From Enterobacter_D sp963521185 (GTDB lineage Bacteria > Pseudomonadota > Gammaproteobacteria > Enterobacterales > Enterobacteriaceae): a DNA stretch of 64,000 nt. Of the stretch, positions 1-8,229 are shown in pieces. The first letter of the stretch is position 1. The number at the start of each line of letters is the position of its first letter. Both the position numbers and the translations under genes were made by a program. The notes under the pieces are model-generated. The model was given only the letters and a program-made list of their open reading frames with translations, was not told the DNA's origin and searched no databases. The stretch covers positions 40,213-104,212 of the forward strand of contig CAUQTV010000013.1 of assembly GCA_963521185.1 (NCBI GenBank), given 5' to 3'.

Positions 1-2
1 TG

Positions 3-2594
3 ACAAATGTAATTAATAACAAACCCTTAACCAACACAGATATTAAAGTTCAAGAGATAATAATATCCTACACCGAAGGTGATTATGATGCTGTTATAGT
101 AAAATGCAAAGAGTATTTCACACAGCATCCGAGGCAGCTTATTTTAATAGATGTATTAGCGAGATCCATAATTTTCGCAAAAAAGCAAAAAGAATACTTT
201 GATAATATTAACGCTAATGATACTTATGGTGTGCTACTTACTAACCTAATAAAGCAGTATCAATATACTGAGCAATATCAATCCTCAATAGAAGTGATTG
301 AAGATATTAGCTTCAAATTGTCCTGCTTCAATTTCACCAGTGCGATTTCAGCTCCTTTTTATATATCCTATCCTTATCAGAATAAGGATAAGCTTAAAAC
401 GGCTATATTAGATGTGATGTGTAATGGGTTAGTGATAACACCAAAATTTTTACATCAAATTTTCACTGAAAAACAGAACTCTTCAAAAACTGAATCGTTG
501 TTAGAGCGCCCACGCTTAACAAGATCAAGAAATATTAGAAATAAATTATTTGACCATAATTCAGATTATAACTTTTCGGGCGATAACACAAAAGAATTGA
601 TTAAAGAATTAAAAAAGGAAAGTGATATTACTATTCCTGACTCATACTATTACGAATCCACATCGCTTATAAATATAGAGTCATACAATGACTTAGTGAA
701 AATAATAAACACAAAAGCATTACAAAAAAGATCTAATCTAATATTATTCCCAATGCAACAATTAGCGAAAATTGTTGATGAAGATGTTGATAGTTTGAGT
801 GATTCTTTAGAAGCTGCAATTTTCTGCCATTTTTACCAGACGCAATATGATAAGTCTTATAGTGACGTTACCTCTTTCTTTATTGATAAATACTTGGCGC
901 AATTAAATTTCAGCAAGCCTAGCGACCTGTTACTGGAAAGTAGAAGTATAAATGAAAACGAATTATTTCTATTAACTGATGTTTGTGATGAGAGGGTTTT
1001 AAGCGGGCTAGAACATATTTCTGATTCAGTCATAATGTTAACTGAAAGATTGAAAATTATTGATTTACTCCTGGAAAAGGAACGGAATGATCTGCTTAGT
1101 CATGAAATGTCTGAAAACCTGTCCAAAGAAGAAGTGGGAATATATCAAAAGCTATTAGTCAGTCGTCTTACGAATCACCACGCCAAAAATAAAATAAACA
1201 TAGACTTCACAGGGGTGCTTTCAGTTAAAGATGATTATTATCATTCTGCATTCGAAACAATGAAAGGCATTAAAAATGATGATTTCTCTATTTATCTTGA
1301 CTATTATTTATCTACCTCACAAGATGATGGCATTGATATAGGTGAAATTACATCTGAGGAAACAATCAAAGCAAAAGCCTATCATTATAGTTTGATATAC
1401 TCTAACTTAATTGATGACTTCATAATGAACAATGAATTTGGTTTAGTTCGTTACTTAAGTTCAGAAATAAGACATGGTGTTTTACCAAATCACATACGTA
1501 GTGTTTTTGAAGCAGAGCATCTCGTAACATCAAAAGTTTCTGATAAGGACATAAGGTCTTCATATGAGCCACCATATTTTTGGCTGAATGAAATGAAAGA
1601 TGTCGAGCCAACTCAACTTTTACATTTAAACGATTACATTATAGACTTTTCAGCGTCAATCGACTCACTCATTCAGACAACTAATAATCTAATCAGACCT
1701 ACAACCATTCCGGATTTGAGAGAGTATAAAGAGGCTAAAACTCCTGATACAGCCTTCCTTTTTCAAATATCCGATAAGCAGATAAATTTCTTTAGCGTAT
1801 ACATCAATAGTTATCTAGGTCAATTTAGTTCATCATCAGAGATGGATTACAAGGGATTTACAGAGGTTATAAAAGATTTTATATGGCTAGTTCTCGAAAC
1901 TTCATTCCACCTAGTCAGAAGGTTTAGCAATGAAGTAATCAAACCAGCATTTGCTAAAGCATGTGATGATTTAATCTTCAAAATAAATAAAATTCCAGAC
2001 ATACCTTCTAAGAGCAATCTAATTAACAAACTCACATTAGCAAAATTTAACGTAAATGAAAAACTTTCCGATTTTGAAGAGTGGTTTAGAAAACCTGCGC
2101 ATGAATTAGATGAAGATGTTGAAATAAGCGCCATTTTGCAAGCCTCCAAAGAATATATTGAAGGCATTTATACGCCCCAAAAAATTGATATGACATTTAA
2201 CATTCAGGAAGGTCTTTCTTGGGTGATGAATAATAACTCGCTTCTGTTTTTAACAAGGTCTTTAGTAACCATGTATATGAATTGTCTTAAACATGGTATC
2301 CATAAGGCTGGAACACATATCTATGTATCAGTAGTCAGTGAAAAGAACGGCAAAGTCATTAAAGTATGTAATGAAATTAGTGAGTTTCAATTCAATGAGC
2401 TAACCAAGGCTAATAACATTAAAGGTATTGCGGATTTCGAAAGTCAAATAGACAATGTTAAACTTACAAAGGAGGGAGGGACAGGTCTTTATAAAGTTTA
2501 TAAAAACATCTCTGATGCATTCCCTGATGCCCAGTTTTATATAGAGTTAGAAGATAACATGTTCAAGCAGATTATTAACTTCCAAAAGGTTTAA
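3..2594 (+). CDS. dtcA: Detocs-type sensor kinase DtcA (5' end outside window)
   Basis: The reading frame is open from base 3, so the visible 863 residues are the C-terminal part of a longer protein; the GTG at 231 is internal and not a real start. The N-terminal part is helical and TPR-like in composition (for example EGDYDAVIVKCKEYF). The last 110 residues hold a divergent HATPase: an N-box-like MNCLKHG near base 2280 and a G-box-like GGTGLYKVYK near base 2480. No canonical HELRTP phosphoacceptor motif was found; FHLVRR near base 1905 is a possible histidine site. In Detocs, DtcA senses phage infection and phosphorylates the DtcC receiver. The next gene starts one base after the stop, indicating one operon. 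The gene is far more AT-rich than the replicon beside it, which suggests acquisition. Confidence 0.8.
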   Translation, partial: TNVINNKPLTNTDIKVQEIIISYTEGDYDAVIVKCKEYFTQHPRQLILIDVLARSIIFAKKQKEYFDNINANDTYGVLLTNLIKQYQYTEQYQSSIEVIEDISFKLSCFNFTSAISAPFYISYPYQNKDKLKTAILDVMCNGLVITPKFLHQIFTEKQNSSKTESLLERPRLTRSRNIRNKLFDHNSDYNFSGDNTKELIKELKKESDITIPDSYYYESTSLINIESYNDLVKIINTKALQKRSNLILFPMQQLAKIVDEDVDSLSDSLEAAIFCHFYQTQYDKSYSDVTSFFIDKYLAQLNFSKPSDLLLESRSINENELFLLTDVCDERVLSGLEHISDSVIMLTERLKIIDLLLEKERNDLLSHEMSENLSKEEVGIYQKLLVSRLTNHHAKNKINIDFTGVLSVKDDYYHSAFETMKGIKNDDFSIYLDYYLSTSQDDGIDIGEITSEETIKAKAYHYSLIYSNLIDDFIMNNEFGLVRYLSSEIRHGVLPNHIRSVFEAEHLVTSKVSDKDIRSSYEPPYFWLNEMKDVEPTQLLHLNDYIIDFSASIDSLIQTTNNLIRPTTIPDLREYKEAKTPDTAFLFQISDKQINFFSVYINSYLGQFSSSSEMDYKGFTEVIKDFIWLVLETSFHLVRRFSNEVIKPAFAKACDDLIFKINKIPDIPSKSNLINKLTLAKFNVNEKLSDFEEWFRKPAHELDEDVEISAILQASKEYIEGIYTPQKIDMTFNIQEGLSWVMNNNSLLFLTRSLVTMYMNCLKHGIHKAGTHIYVSVVSEKNGKVIKVCNEISEFQFNELTKANNIKGIADFESQIDNVKLTKEGGTGLYKVYKNISDAFPDAQFYIELEDNMFKQIINFQKV

Positions 2595-2595
2595 G

Positions 2596-3036
2596 ATGAA
2601 CATTTTGATTATTGAAGACAACGAATATAAAACACAAAAAATAGTTGATTTTATCTCATCTGAATTCCCTGGAGCTATTATATCTTCTAGTCGTTCATAT
2701 TCAAGTGGGATTAGTTTGTTAAGCTCTAAGTTTTTTGATTTTGCAATTATTGATATGAGTTTACCAACCTTTGATAAAGATGCAGGAATGCCATCTAGTG
2801 AGTTTCGTACTTTTGGAGGAATGGATATAGCAAAATTTATCAAGAGAAAAAAACTCACATTACAATACATATTTTTAACTCAATATATATCTTTTGCTTC
2901 AGATGATAAAAGCTACGATCTCGCTAATATTGAAAAAATGATGATTGAAAAATACCCAGAAAATTACAGGGGATGCATAAAATATGATAATTCAAGCATT
3001 GTTTGGAAAGAAGCTGTTAAAAAATTAATGGTGTAA
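2596..3036 (+). CDS. dtcB: Detocs-type single-domain receiver DtcB
   Basis: This 146-residue protein is a stand-alone receiver domain. Visible landmarks are the acidic pair E7-D8 (IIEDNE), phosphoacceptor D53 (IIDMSLP), the conserved threonine T95 (FLTQ) and lysine K129 (CIKY), so phosphorylation chemistry looks intact. There is no DNA-binding or output domain. In the described Detocs systems the lone receiver is thought to soak up stray phosphoryl groups from the kinase and prevent accidental triggering. It sits between sensor and effector with 1- and 2-base gaps, consistent with tight co-translation. The loop around residues 58-76 is longer than in CheY-like receivers. Confidence 0.8.
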   Translation: MNILIIEDNEYKTQKIVDFISSEFPGAIISSSRSYSSGISLLSSKFFDFAIIDMSLPTFDKDAGMPSSEFRTFGGMDIAKFIKRKKLTLQYIFLTQYISFASDDKSYDLANIEKMMIEKYPENYRGCIKYDNSSIVWKEAVKKLMV

Positions 3037-3038
3037 AA

Positions 3039-4205
3039 ATGAATAGATACTTAATCGTCGATGATGACAGCACTCGCGGATTAAAGATTAAAAAACTACT
3101 CATTAGTAATCATCGAATCCCTGAGGAATTCATTGACTATGCCGAGTGTGTTAACGAAGCGACAGCATTTTTGAGAAGAACCTTTTATACAATCATCTTT
3201 GTCGATGTTGCACTTCCTCAGCTTAAAAGAGGTGAGATAAATCCAGTTGCAGGATTGAACATTGTACAGTCAATAATTAACAATAGACTAAAACGCCCTG
3301 GCACTATATTTGCGTACACAGGTATAGAAGATGAAATAGAAAACCATAAACAAAAATATTATAAGGAAACCGGCTTTGAATTGGTTTATTGCCCGGCCAA
3401 CGATTTTTCATGGCTGGAAAACAGAAAGGCAATTATAGATTACAATGCAGCTTTATTTAATGGATTGGAAAACAAAAATTCTGATATCGTAATTCTTACA
3501 TTGCATGGTATACGTACATATGGGAAATGGCAAGATAAACTCGCAGAAATCTGTAAGAATAGTGAAGGTTTCAGCTCAGTAAAAAATCTCCCATTTAAAT
3601 ATACGCTAATTTCCACCTTGTCTTTCCTAATGCCATCGAGAAGAAAATTAGTCGTTAATGATTTTAAGAAAGTCTTAAATGAGTATTTAGAAAACAATCG
3701 TTCTAGAAGGATTATTTGCATAGGCCATAGTTTCGGAAGCTATGTTTTAATGAACGCACTTAAAGAGTTAGAAGACCGCTCATTGTTAAAAGAGCTTGAT
3801 TTAATTGTTCTTTGCGGCTCTGTTCTTGATAGGAGCTTCAACTTCGACTTTCTAGACTTTAATGATAATTTAGTGATCATTAACGAATGCGCTGTACACG
3901 ATTTTCCTCTGGCAATAAATGAAGCTTTTGTACCTGACGTGGGTTTGGCTGGTGTTACGGGTTTCAATGGTTTCTCAGGCAAGAATTTCTTTAATAGATA
4001 TCACACAGGGGGACACAGTTGTTTCTTTGCAGGTGATTTCATGGAGAAACATTGGTTGCCTATTTTCCTAAATCCGGAGAAAATAATTCATATCAATGAT
4101 GGTGATTCACAAAGTTATTTTTATAAAATCTTCGCATTAAAATTTTGTGTTTTCATAGGAATCTTTAAAAGAAAAATATATTCTCTATTTTTAAAAATTC
4201 AATGA
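3039..4205 (+). CDS. dtcC: Detocs-type effector DtcC: receiver fused to alpha/beta hydrolase
   Basis: This 388-residue protein has a receiver domain (about 1-130) with acidic residues D8-D10, phosphoacceptor D56 (FVDVALP) and T94. The usual lysine before proline is absent: the site reads YCPAN around C118. Residues 150-345 form an alpha/beta hydrolase: strand plus oxyanion-type LTLHGIRTYG, nucleophile elbow GHSFGS with S231, and candidate acid/base residues D288 and H322/H326. A hydrophobic basic C-terminal segment (about 363-386) could touch a membrane. Detocs effectors usually carry an ATP-cleaving PNP domain; hydrolase versions are a recognised variant whose substrate I do not know. By inference, phosphorylation on infection switches on a toxic hydrolase that stops cell growth. 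Confidence 0.8.
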   Translation: MNRYLIVDDDSTRGLKIKKLLISNHRIPEEFIDYAECVNEATAFLRRTFYTIIFVDVALPQLKRGEINPVAGLNIVQSIINNRLKRPGTIFAYTGIEDEIENHKQKYYKETGFELVYCPANDFSWLENRKAIIDYNAALFNGLENKNSDIVILTLHGIRTYGKWQDKLAEICKNSEGFSSVKNLPFKYTLISTLSFLMPSRRKLVVNDFKKVLNEYLENNRSRRIICIGHSFGSYVLMNALKELEDRSLLKELDLIVLCGSVLDRSFNFDFLDFNDNLVIINECAVHDFPLAINEAFVPDVGLAGVTGFNGFSGKNFFNRYHTGGHSCFFAGDFMEKHWLPIFLNPEKIIHINDGDSQSYFYKIFALKFCVFIGIFKRKIYSLFLKIQ

Positions 4206-4542
4206 GTTAATCGCATGCAGAAATTAGCATTAAATAAGTAACCGTACAAGACAGCATTTTCACTTTAAAGTAGATCACAGTAGAGTATTTAGATATACTC
4301 TACCCTCTGCAGTTCGTCTTGTGGTGAGGCGTGTGTAGAGAGAAGTTTACAATGGCTTACTTATCTTAAGTTGTAACTGAATTATCGTGCCTTGTGGTGG
4401 GGCGTACGATTCAGAGGTAAGGGGCATATAACTCCTCGTTGCCTGTATATGCGAACCGACAGCGAGGGAAGGATTCCAGGATGGGACGTATCCGAAAATC
4501 GTCCAGGACATGACGAGGGCGTATGTGCCTGAGTCAGAATGC
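4206..4542. other. RepFIIA leader and upstream region without copB
   Basis: No coding gene is evident here. It holds an inverted repeat TAGAGTAT/ATACTCTA (4281-4288 and 4295-4302) and two 15-base direct copies of CTTGTGGTGRGGCGT (4318-4332 and 4391-4405), 73 bases apart with one mismatch. The position matches the repA mRNA promoter and leader. The transcriptional repressor gene copB/repA2 expected upstream in R1-like replicons was not found. Confidence 0.5.
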
Positions 4543-4619
4543 AAAAACCCCCTGAAATCTGCTTCAACTTGGCGGGAGAGACAGATGTTCAGGGGGTAAT
4601 AACGCAGGCGCCTTGCCTG
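4543..4619 (-). ncRNA. copA: CopA (RNAI) antisense copy-number RNA
   Basis: A stem (4547-4560 pairing with 4583-4597, one bulged base) encloses a loop containing TTGGCG, the YUNR-type recognition loop of IncFII CopA RNAs. On the minus strand the stem runs directly into TTTTT, so it also serves as the terminator. A good promoter lies just upstream on the minus strand. The RNA is complementary to the repA leader and should block leader-peptide translation and hence RepA synthesis. The 5' end is inferred from the promoter. Confidence 0.75.
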
Positions 4620-4625
4620 TGAAGG

Positions 4626-4653
4626 ATTATAACGCATGCACCATATAACACAA
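4626..4653 (-). promoter_or_regulatory. Promoter of CopA antisense RNA
   Basis: On the minus strand TTGTGT (-35) and TATAAT (-10, consensus) are separated by 16 bases, placing the start near 4619, correctly positioned for CopA. Confidence 0.65.
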
Positions 4654-4689
4654 CACCCGGCCGCCATAAGTTCTGGAGCCGGTGACTGA
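4636..4689 (+). CDS. Candidate RepA leader peptide (Tap-like)
   Basis: A 17-codon frame (MHHITQHPAAISSGAGD) starts at an ATG behind GAAGGA and ends at a TGA overlapping the GTG start of repA by 8 bases. This is the arrangement of tap (repA6) in R1, where ribosomes ending the leader reinitiate at repA and CopA acts by blocking leader translation. The residues do not resemble R1 Tap; identification rests on position and overlap. Confidence 0.5.
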   Translation: MHHITQHPAAISSGAGD

Positions 4690-5542
4690 ACAAATTAACA
4701 TCACATCAAGACAATGTTATGTGGTCAATCCCGCGCCGGTATTCACCCGTCCTGCGCACCACAAGCATAATCTTCCTGCTTACAACAAGCAGCTCGTTGA
4801 CACGGTTTCAAGCCGTGACGTAGCGCGCTGGGCAGGGTTCTACTTCTATGACGCCTTTCATCACAAGACAAACAAGCCTGTGGTGCGTCAGCGTCATTTC
4901 AACAAGCATCGCGCACGCGCTATTAATGCACTTGTTCAGGCGATGGCATATCACCTGAACATCGTCAGCGGCACAATTCCGGTGAGCTTTACTACGCTTG
5001 CGCGTGAATCTGGACTGGCCACGATTTCAGCTGCCGGCAATGAATCCATCACGCGTGCCACGCGCGCGGTGCACGACCTTGCTGCGTTCGGCCTCATCAC
5101 ATACAAACTTCTATGGGACAAAGTCACCCGGCAATTCTTCCCGGCAGACATCGAGGTGACTGACCGCTTCTTTGATATGGTCGGCAGTAATCCGCAGGCC
5201 TGGGAAAAAGCGCGTAATCAGCAACTGGCATGGATTAACCTGGGACTGGCCAAAAAGGGCGAGAAACCGCTAACCCGAACTGAAGCCACGCGCCGGCAGA
5301 AAGAAAAGCTGGTTGAAATCGCCTGGCAGCGACGTAAAACAGCTCAGGATATTCGACGCAAACGTAAAATCGCTGCGCTGGCGGCCAGGAAAGACGAAAC
5401 TGACTTACGACACCAGATTTCCTGCCAGATTCAGCACGAGCTGAGCCAGGGCCTACACGAAGGCCTTACACTTGATGGTTTCCGTAAACTGGTAAATCAG
5501 CGTCTGGCCTGGATACAGACGGTAGCCCGACAGCAGGAATAG
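4682..5542 (+). CDS. repA: RepFIIA-type replication initiator RepA
   Basis: This 286-residue protein opens with the RepA1-like N terminus (PAPVFTRP, NLPAY) and carries the family core DVARWAGFYFYDAFHHK and a basic helical C-terminal third (TRRQKEKLVEIAWQRRK). Length matches IncFII RepA (about 285). It initiates unidirectional replication at oriR just downstream, acting preferentially in cis. The GTG start overlaps the end of the candidate leader peptide, so synthesis is probably coupled to it and repressed by CopA RNA. Base composition is plasmid-backbone-like, in sharp contrast to the AT-rich operon on its left. Confidence 0.93.
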   Translation: MTEQINITSRQCYVVNPAPVFTRPAHHKHNLPAYNKQLVDTVSSRDVARWAGFYFYDAFHHKTNKPVVRQRHFNKHRARAINALVQAMAYHLNIVSGTIPVSFTTLARESGLATISAAGNESITRATRAVHDLAAFGLITYKLLWDKVTRQFFPADIEVTDRFFDMVGSNPQAWEKARNQQLAWINLGLAKKGEKPLTRTEATRRQKEKLVEIAWQRRKTAQDIRRKRKIAALAARKDETDLRHQISCQIQHELSQGLHEGLTLDGFRKLVNQRLAWIQTVARQQE

Positions 5543-6300
5543 ACCATCCTCCCCTGATTATCTGCCGGAAGGCAGAGGCCTCCCCATATCTGACCTCCAC
5601 ACCCGCACTATTTATAACCAACCAGCCTGTTCTTTCAGCACTCCCGCACGCTTATTCTCATCGTTTTGCATTCCCCTCCCCGACTTATCCCTATATAGAT
5701 GCAAACGGCTCAGAAAATTCTATGCAATCAGAAGCCTGGATGCGTAGTGACTGTCTTTATTTCTTAAAGTTATTTTAAATATAAGAGCTAAAGCTCTGTG
5801 GATAACGCCTTCGCCAGCAGCGGCCTGACGGCCACGCGCTCAGAAGGAGGTAGCCCCCACCGCACGCGGCGGGTCCCCGATCGTGCACAGTGATCGCTAC
5901 TGCGCGCTGCCTTTCCCCCGAAAAGCCGCCCCGCCCCGGGCCGAAGGCCCGGAACAGAGTGGCTTTATGAGGGATGTTGTAACTAGATTTAGATATCGCT
6001 GCAGGTACACATCGCATCATTACCTGCGTACACGCTCGTAGCTTCGCGTAAACGCTCGCACGCGGAGATACGCCCCGGCGGCGGCTTACGGCCTTGCCGT
6101 GACCACTCCGACCGCGCAAAACAGCTCCTGTGTCGTTTTTAGCGGGTATGGCTTAGCAGGATGGAGGGGGGGGGGAATGGCGGAACCTGTCAAACCTGGG
6201 CGGCAAAGCCGCGCGACGGCGACAGCAAACTCCAGCGTTAGACCTGGCAGCCCCTGTCGCCTTTATGCGCTGCGCGCATCAAAAGTCCGGACGGTCTTAA
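5543..6300. other. oriR region of the RepFIIA replicon
   Basis: This is the non-coding stretch downstream of repA. An AT-rich block (about 5755-5790) is followed by a perfect DnaA box TGTGGATAA at 5797-5805, the order expected for R1-type oriR. From 5806 on the DNA is GC-rich with short inverted repeats (CGGCCTGACGGCC; GGGCCGAAGGCCC). The CIS element should lie between the repA stop and the AT-rich block. Confidence 0.65.
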
Positions 6301-6303
6301 GCC

Positions 6304-7074
6304 TCACAGAAAACACCCCAGTACCAGCAGATGCAGTCCGTACATGACGTAAAAGAAGCGGCCCGGTAAAAAACGCGTGCTACCGGCAGGCTGAAGTGAA
6401 CCCGCTGTGAACACGGCAAAAACCGGCAGTAGCAGTGTGGGGAGAACCGCGACAACCAGTGTGTCCAGAGGGCGGCTGAGAAGATGTGCTGAGCCGTTCA
6501 GGGTGATTAGCGAGATAACCGCAGCAGCAGCGGAAAGCGCCTGTATCCTGCCGGTATAGGCGGAAAAAAAAGTGGCCAGCGACAGGCAGAGTACGATCCC
6601 CTGTATACCGTAACTTGCCGACGTCAGCGGAAGGACCAGCAGCGCGAGCAGTCCCGTGCCGGCAATAATGCCAGCCAGGCCGTGACGGTGCCGCAGGGCA
6701 AGCAGCTGTGTGGCGGCGGCGAAGACAAACAGTATATTGAGTGCGTACCACGGTTGCTGTTCCCGGAAGGCAAATACAAATATCGGCTGCGTCAGCAGTG
6801 CCCATCCCCAGAGCCGGTTTGCCCGGTGCTGGAGACGTTCCGGTCGCTGTCCCGCATTGATTGCCCAGACCAGAACGAACAGCGGAAAGGCCATCCGGCC
6901 CAGCGCATACAATTCCGGTGCCGGTGGGTGCAGAAACAGAGTATTGACGTGATCCACCAACATCGCGGCCAGTGCCAGTAGCTTGAGCATGTCCAGCGCA
7001 CCGGGGCTGCATATCCCCGGATAGCGCCTCTCTTTTACAAATAGAGGATGTTGCAACATCTTGCTGTTTCTCAT
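6304..7074 (-). CDS. traX: TraX family membrane acetylase (pilin N-acetylation)
   Basis: This 256-residue protein has about eight hydrophobic segments and the TraX signature near the N terminus (GALDMLKLLALAAMLVDHVN). In F, TraX acetylates the N terminus of propilin after processing in the inner membrane. AGAGGATC precedes the ATG. None of the neighbouring tra genes expected beside it (traI, traD, finO) is present in the window, so it is either the edge of a tra region that has moved or a remnant. It is not essential for transfer in F. Confidence 0.85.
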   Translation of the reverse strand: MRNSKMLQHPLFVKERRYPGICSPGALDMLKLLALAAMLVDHVNTLFLHPPAPELYALGRMAFPLFVLVWAINAGQRPERLQHRANRLWGWALLTQPIFVFAFREQQPWYALNILFVFAAATQLLALRHRHGLAGIIAGTGLLALLVLPLTSASYGIQGIVLCLSLATFFSAYTGRIQALSAAAAVISLITLNGSAHLLSRPLDTLVVAVLPTLLLPVFAVFTAGSLQPAGSTRFLPGRFFYVMYGLHLLVLGCFL

Positions 7075-7520
7075 ATTGATCCTCTGGTGGTGAACACTGT
7101 GTTGAAATATAATTTTGTACCCACAGCCAGAATGCGCGGCCGGAATAATCAGGAACCTTCACTCTGGCTTTTATGAGTATCTTTTTTGCCACGGCCTCGG
7201 TTTTATCCCGGAGGATCATCATTGCCTGAATTTTGTTTTTCTGCTCAATGGCTAAACTAAATAAATGAAAACAGTTCATAATATTCCTTGCTGATAACAC
7301 TATTGTTATCGGCAGTATTTCGGAATGCCTTATGCGAAACTTTATTATTATGAGTATATTTTAATGGATGGCCTTACCACCTTCAATATGCCACAGACAA
7401 ATAAACTAATGCGAACTATTTTATCTCATTTTCCGATTTAACTGCAGGTGCTGCTCGTTCATATCATGTGGCAACATTAATAGTTTTGCGTCACATTAGT
7501 TTCCAAAGAGGGAGAACCAG
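7075..7520. other. Region upstream of traX with a possible short gene start
   Basis: An ATG at 7279 (minus strand) behind AAGGAATATT opens a frame reading MNCFHLFSLAIEQKNKIQ, plausible as protein up to about base 7070, after which it runs on through traX in another frame. A palindrome GATAACA-CTAT-TGTTATC (7293-7310) sits just before that start and could be an operator. From 7311 to 7520 the DNA is AT-rich and nothing further is recognised. Confidence 0.35.
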
Positions 7521-7676
7521 GTGCCAGAAAAGAAAAATTCAGATGTTACTGAGAAAAAGCGTGTGAGCTGGGTTAATAAAATTATTGCCACTGACCTCAG
7601 TACTGATAAGGAGAATGATGAAGCCGCACATTTAACTGAGCATCCTTCGCGCCGGAACCTCATCTTCCGTCCGTAA
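7521..7676 (+). CDS. Small hydrophilic protein, unknown function
   Basis: A 51-residue frame starts at GTG with a well-placed GGGAGA seven bases upstream and ends at TAA. The product is charged (KKNSDVTEKKRVSW, DKENDEAAH) with a basic tail and no membrane segment. I do not recognise it. The ribosome site and protein-like composition support expression; conservation is unknown. Confidence 0.5.
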   Translation: MPEKKNSDVTEKKRVSWVNKIIATDLSTDKENDEAAHLTEHPSRRNLIFRP

Positions 7677-7833
7677 GCAGCGTCTCATGCCTCAACCGAG
7701 GGACCGTTAAGCAATAGCTGACTGCTCACGATAAGCCCGGTTTTAAGGCAGAGTAATTAAATAAACACATACAGTTTTCTTCACGAGCATGCGGATTTTT
7801 TCCGAGTTAATAAGTATAACAGGTAAGCTAAGT

Positions 7834-8118
7834 CTACGGGTATTGCTGTAATGAATACAGCCATGTAAAAAATGCATAAACACCACTTTTCATGGGAGTT
7901 TCGGTATAAAAACCCGTCGTCCAGCACTGGCGTGAAGAATATTTTAGCACGAGCCTCTCTATTCTTTTTTTAGCAAAAGGGAATAACAGTAAATTGAAAA
8001 AGAAAATCACCAGTAGAACCTTAACTTTTGGTTCATTAAAGTTGTCACGCATCAGATAAACAGCTATGCCGTAAATTATAAGGCCCCAGTGAATGTTTTT
8101 CAGATAATATATATACAT
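7834..8118 (-). CDS. Small inner-membrane protein, unknown function
   Basis: The 94-residue product has two hydrophobic segments (about residues 10-22 and 33-48), a basic stretch between them and the tail (KKRIERLVLKYSSR), and an aromatic C terminus. AGGAAGG lies six bases before the ATG. I recall similar small membrane proteins next to traX/finO on F-type plasmids, but assign no function. Confidence 0.6.
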   Translation of the reverse strand: MYIYYLKNIHWGLIIYGIAVYLMRDNFNEPKVKVLLVIFFFNLLLFPFAKKRIERLVLKYSSRQCWTTGFYTETPMKSGVYAFFTWLYSLQQYP

Positions 8119-8229
8119 CGTAGCCTTCCTTTGAATTATTTATCACCTTTGCCCATCGGTGTTTTTATTCGCCTTCCCGCCCGGCGGGTCATTCTATGAG
8201 AGTATAGCCGTCAAAGCCTGTCTTTCAGG

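Noticed and set aside
231..233. GTG as the start of the Detocs sensor
   Set aside because: The frame is open and protein-like upstream to the window edge.
6380..7278. Long minus-strand frame (to 300 residues) overlapping traX
   Set aside because: From about 7070 down it is the other frame of traX, with Cys/Arg/Gly-rich shadow composition; only its first part could be real.
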